A stretch of DNA of 64,000 nt, taken from an uncultured Lachnospira sp. GTDB taxonomy: Bacteria > Bacillota > Clostridia > Lachnospirales > Lachnospiraceae. This document shows, one piece after another, positions 62,359-64,000 of the stretch. The first letter of the stretch is position 1. Each line of letters starts with the position of its first letter. Below the pieces are notes generated by a model, which did not search any database, was not told the origin of the DNA, and was given only the letters and a program-made list of their open reading frames with translations. The DNA is taken from NCBI GenBank assembly GCA_910589305.1, contig CAJUTV010000010.1, forward strand, positions 50,581-114,580, in the 5' to 3' direction. A program made the translations under genes and the position numbers.

Positions 62359-62694
62359 TTATGTTAAATATATTTTAACCTCATTACATTTAAAAGTGAT
62401 AATGGATACTTCACTATCTAACAATATCATTTTTACAATTCCATCATTATAAGACATATCTAAAATTGTATCATAGTCAATATCCTTCTCTGTTTTTAAA
62501 GAATCCCATATGTAATCCTCAACAGTATTAAACACTAATAAAATCTCTTTTTGTTCACTATCTCCCTCTTTATAATATTTTTGCTGCCACATACACAAAT
62601 CAAGCTTTAATTTTACTATATTATTTTCATATAATAACTCAATAACATTACTATCATGGAAATTAATATTTTCAACCATATCCTTTACTTTCAT
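62359..62694 (-). CDS. Hypothetical protein, immunity-like
   Basis: 111 residues, acidic, beta-rich. MVENINFHDSNVIELLYENN with VKLKLDLCMWQQKYY and IVKMILLDSEVSIITFKCNE follows a common design of small clostridial proteins (an early F-H-D motif, then paired beta hairpins) found near toxin/immunity clusters. No certain family. The ribosome site is weak. Between this gene and 62856 there is no gene. Confidence 0.55.
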   Translation of the reverse strand: MKVKDMVENINFHDSNVIELLYENNIVKLKLDLCMWQQKYYKEGDSEQKEILLVFNTVEDYIWDSLKTEKDIDYDTILDMSYNDGIVKMILLDSEVSIITFKCNEVKIYLT

Positions 62695-62855
62695 TAAACA
62701 TTATCATACCTTTTCTTTTTTATTACTCTCTTGTTGGAAAAGTATTCCTACTGCATCCTCTCGAAAATTTGATGAATATTCCCATTTTTTTAATTCTAAA
62801 AACCATGTAAACCCTCATTTCAGAAAAAGTTTCTTTAACAATAAGACAAACACTG

Positions 62856-63450
62856 TTACTCATAAGCGTGTTTTATATGGATTGTATCTTCATGTAAAAA
62901 ATCTTCTATTTCCATAAAATTATGTTTTAGAATTTCTCTGATACGGTTTGGCAACATTTCATATTTCAATGGCTTTAGCGGATAGGATTGTTTTGTATAA
63001 TAATTATGAAGTGTACAAATTCCTATCCCAATACCATCATCTGCATCAAAATAATACAAACCTCTGTCCGAAAAATCCTTTGCAACTTGTTGTGCATATT
63101 CTGTCTGGATAAAAAACAATACACTATCTGTAATCCTTTCAATATCAGTTAAGCGGATATTCGCAATCCGCTACGCTACTTGCTCAGGTGTTTGATACCC
63201 TAACCTCATAGCTACTATCGTAACGCAAGTCCCCACCCCCACTTATGCCTTTGCAGCATTGAAGTGGGGGGACTTCCTTGATGAGGTTAAAATACTCTAT
63301 AAGTTCATCTGCCCTCTCTTTATCTTCACAAACAAATTCAGGCAAATATCCCTCACCCGCACTGCAAAATACAGCTATATTGCCTTGTCTGTCAACACCA
63401 TACCATTCCATATCTATAGCAAAACATTCATCAGAACTTATTTTTGACAT
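62856..63450 (-). pseudogene. Hypothetical gene split by the dispersed repeat
   Basis: The 5' part (63450 down to about 63289) reads MSKISSDECFAIDMEWYGVD, RQGNIAVFCSAGEGYLPEFV and ends ELIEYF, then runs into the repeat. The 3' part (from about 63149 or 63140 down to 62856) reads ERITDSVLFFIQTEYAQQVA, KDFSDRGLYYFDADDGIGIG and ends HEDTIHIKHAYE. Removing 139-148 bases restores one frame of about 150 residues. The intact family has the look of small immunity-type proteins (D-x-x-W-Y-G-V-D opening). As it stands, translation from the natural start ends inside the repeat at 63184. Confidence 0.75.
63153..63291 (+). repeat. Dispersed structured repeat, copy H, inside a gene
   Basis: 139 bp from GCGGATATTCGCAATCCGC (perfect six-base-pair left hairpin) to GATGAGGTTAAA, with the 3' hairpin built from CCCCCACTT and AAGTGGGGGGACTT. 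It lacks the central hairpin and carries CAGGTGTTTGATACCCTAAC instead. The left flank is GTTAA. It interrupts the gene at 62856-63450. Confidence 0.78.
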
Positions 63451-63726
63451 ATCGATTATCTCTTATAATTCTCCATTTACTTATTTGATTATAAAATATT
63501 TTCCTGCTATTAACACTATATTTATACACTCATTTTTAACAGATATAAATTCCAAAAAGAAAATTTTATCGTATCTTTTCAATAAATACAACAATAATAT
63601 TTATTTAAATACTACATTACTGGATAAAATAATCATATAAATTCATCAAGCATAAGTCAATTTGTTTTTATAAAAATTTGATTTTTAAATGGCTATTTGT
63701 AGAGAATATAAGATTTTTATGTTAAA

Positions 63727-64000
63727 ATAACCACAGCAAAGCTGTGGTATAAAAGTTTGCTTTGCAAACTTCTGGCTACCCACTATATAATATTTAGGAT
63801 ACTATAACCACACCACAGCTGTGGTATAAAAGTTTGCTTTGTAAACTTCTGGCTGCCCACTATATAATATTTAGGATACTATAACCACCTCACAGCTGTG
63901 ATATAAAAGTTTGCTTTGTAAACTTCTGGCTGCCCACTATATAAAATTTAGGATACTATAACCACACCACAGCTGTGGTATAAAAGTTTGCTTTGTAAAC
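63727..64000. repeat. 77-bp tandem repeat, 3.6 copies, continues beyond window
   Basis: Units start at 63727, 63804, 63881 and 63958, each exactly 77 bases. Every unit holds a palindrome (CCACAGCTGTGG or variant), then ATAAAAGTTTGCTTTGTAAA with CTT (a second hairpin, AAGTTTG/CAAACTT or its G-U version), CTGGCTGCCCACTATATAAT and ATTTAGGATACT. Unit 1 has CCACAGCAAAGCTGTGG and unit 3 TCACAGCTGTGA, both still self-complementary. There are no unique spacers, so it is not CRISPR. The interval 63451-63726 before it holds no supported gene. Confidence 0.85.

Noticed and set aside
63727..64000. CRISPR array at the right edge
   Set aside because: The whole 77-base unit is repeated, with no unique spacers and no cas genes; it is a tandem repeat.

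Overview
The window looks like a chromosomal segment from a low-GC, flagellated Clostridia, most likely Lachnospiraceae. This is an inference from AT-rich intergenic DNA, strong AGGAGG-type ribosome sites, a flagellin/FliS pair with a sigma-28-type promoter, glycogen branching enzyme, ECF-type vitamin transport under a cobalamin riboswitch, (S)PxTG-like surface anchoring, and many short orphan genes typical of that family. No rRNA or tRNA gene was recognised.

Layout. 1-10.6 kb is one minus-strand surface-polysaccharide operon. It has a promoter near 10.64 kb and a leader hairpin, then a GT2 enzyme, a WbpM/CapD-like sugar-nucleotide dehydratase, GT4 and GT2 enzymes, a Wzm/Wzt ABC exporter whose ATPase has a C-terminal glycan-recognition-type domain, a methyltransferase, and further glycosyltransferases running off the left edge. 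10.9-14.5 kb holds short orphan genes (one DUF2262-like, one with a zinc ribbon) separated by copies of a dispersed structured repeat. 14.7-21 kb has two ECF sigma modules (14.8-16.5 and 19.8-21.0 kb), an XRE regulator, and a pair of unknown genes with possible tiny ORFs. 21.4-33.4 kb is an accessory block bounded by two direct copies of a hybrid-histidine-kinase plus sugar-binding-lipoprotein module. The left copy is decayed by several deletions and the right copy is intact. Between them lie a zinc-ribbon/TPR/MORN membrane protein, a protein with two beta-type repeats, a DUF6232-like membrane protein, a LytTR regulator and a dead IS3-family element. 34.0-37.7 kb is a four-gene minus-strand operon: a TIR protein, a large helical protein, an SPFH-like protein with a SHOCT tail, and a membrane SH3-like protein. 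It reads as a candidate TIR-based conflict system.

38.7-42.5 kb contains trmB, a D-Ala-D-Ala carboxypeptidase with a strong terminator, and a duplicated ribbon-helix-helix regulator (one copy without a start codon) with iterated operator-like motifs. 42.9-48.2 kb is flagellar (FliS, flagellin, a very large FliK-like protein). 48.4-53.1 kb has glgB, an MraY-type transferase, a DUF6881-like protein and a DEDDh exonuclease. 53.2-61.1 kb is a corrinoid-uptake region: a cobalamin riboswitch controlling a cell-surface toroid-like protein, and, convergent to it, a DUF4430 protein with EcfT, EcfAA' and an S component, plus a MATE transporter. 61.4-63.5 kb returns to orphan genes, one of them split by the dispersed repeat. 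The last 274 bases are a 77-bp tandem repeat that runs off the right edge.

The strongest leads are: (1) the TIR operon, in which the TIR protein's C-terminus and the next protein's N-terminal region share a short Asn/Gln/Gly motif of the kind used for amyloid-type or effector-sensor signalling; (2) a two-protein arrangement resembling the alpha and beta domains of transcobalamin next to an ECF transporter; (3) a family of structured repeats, all of the better-preserved copies in one orientation, with compensatory base changes in three hairpins, one copy sitting inside a gene; and (4) the terminal tandem repeat, whose palindrome shows a paired change.
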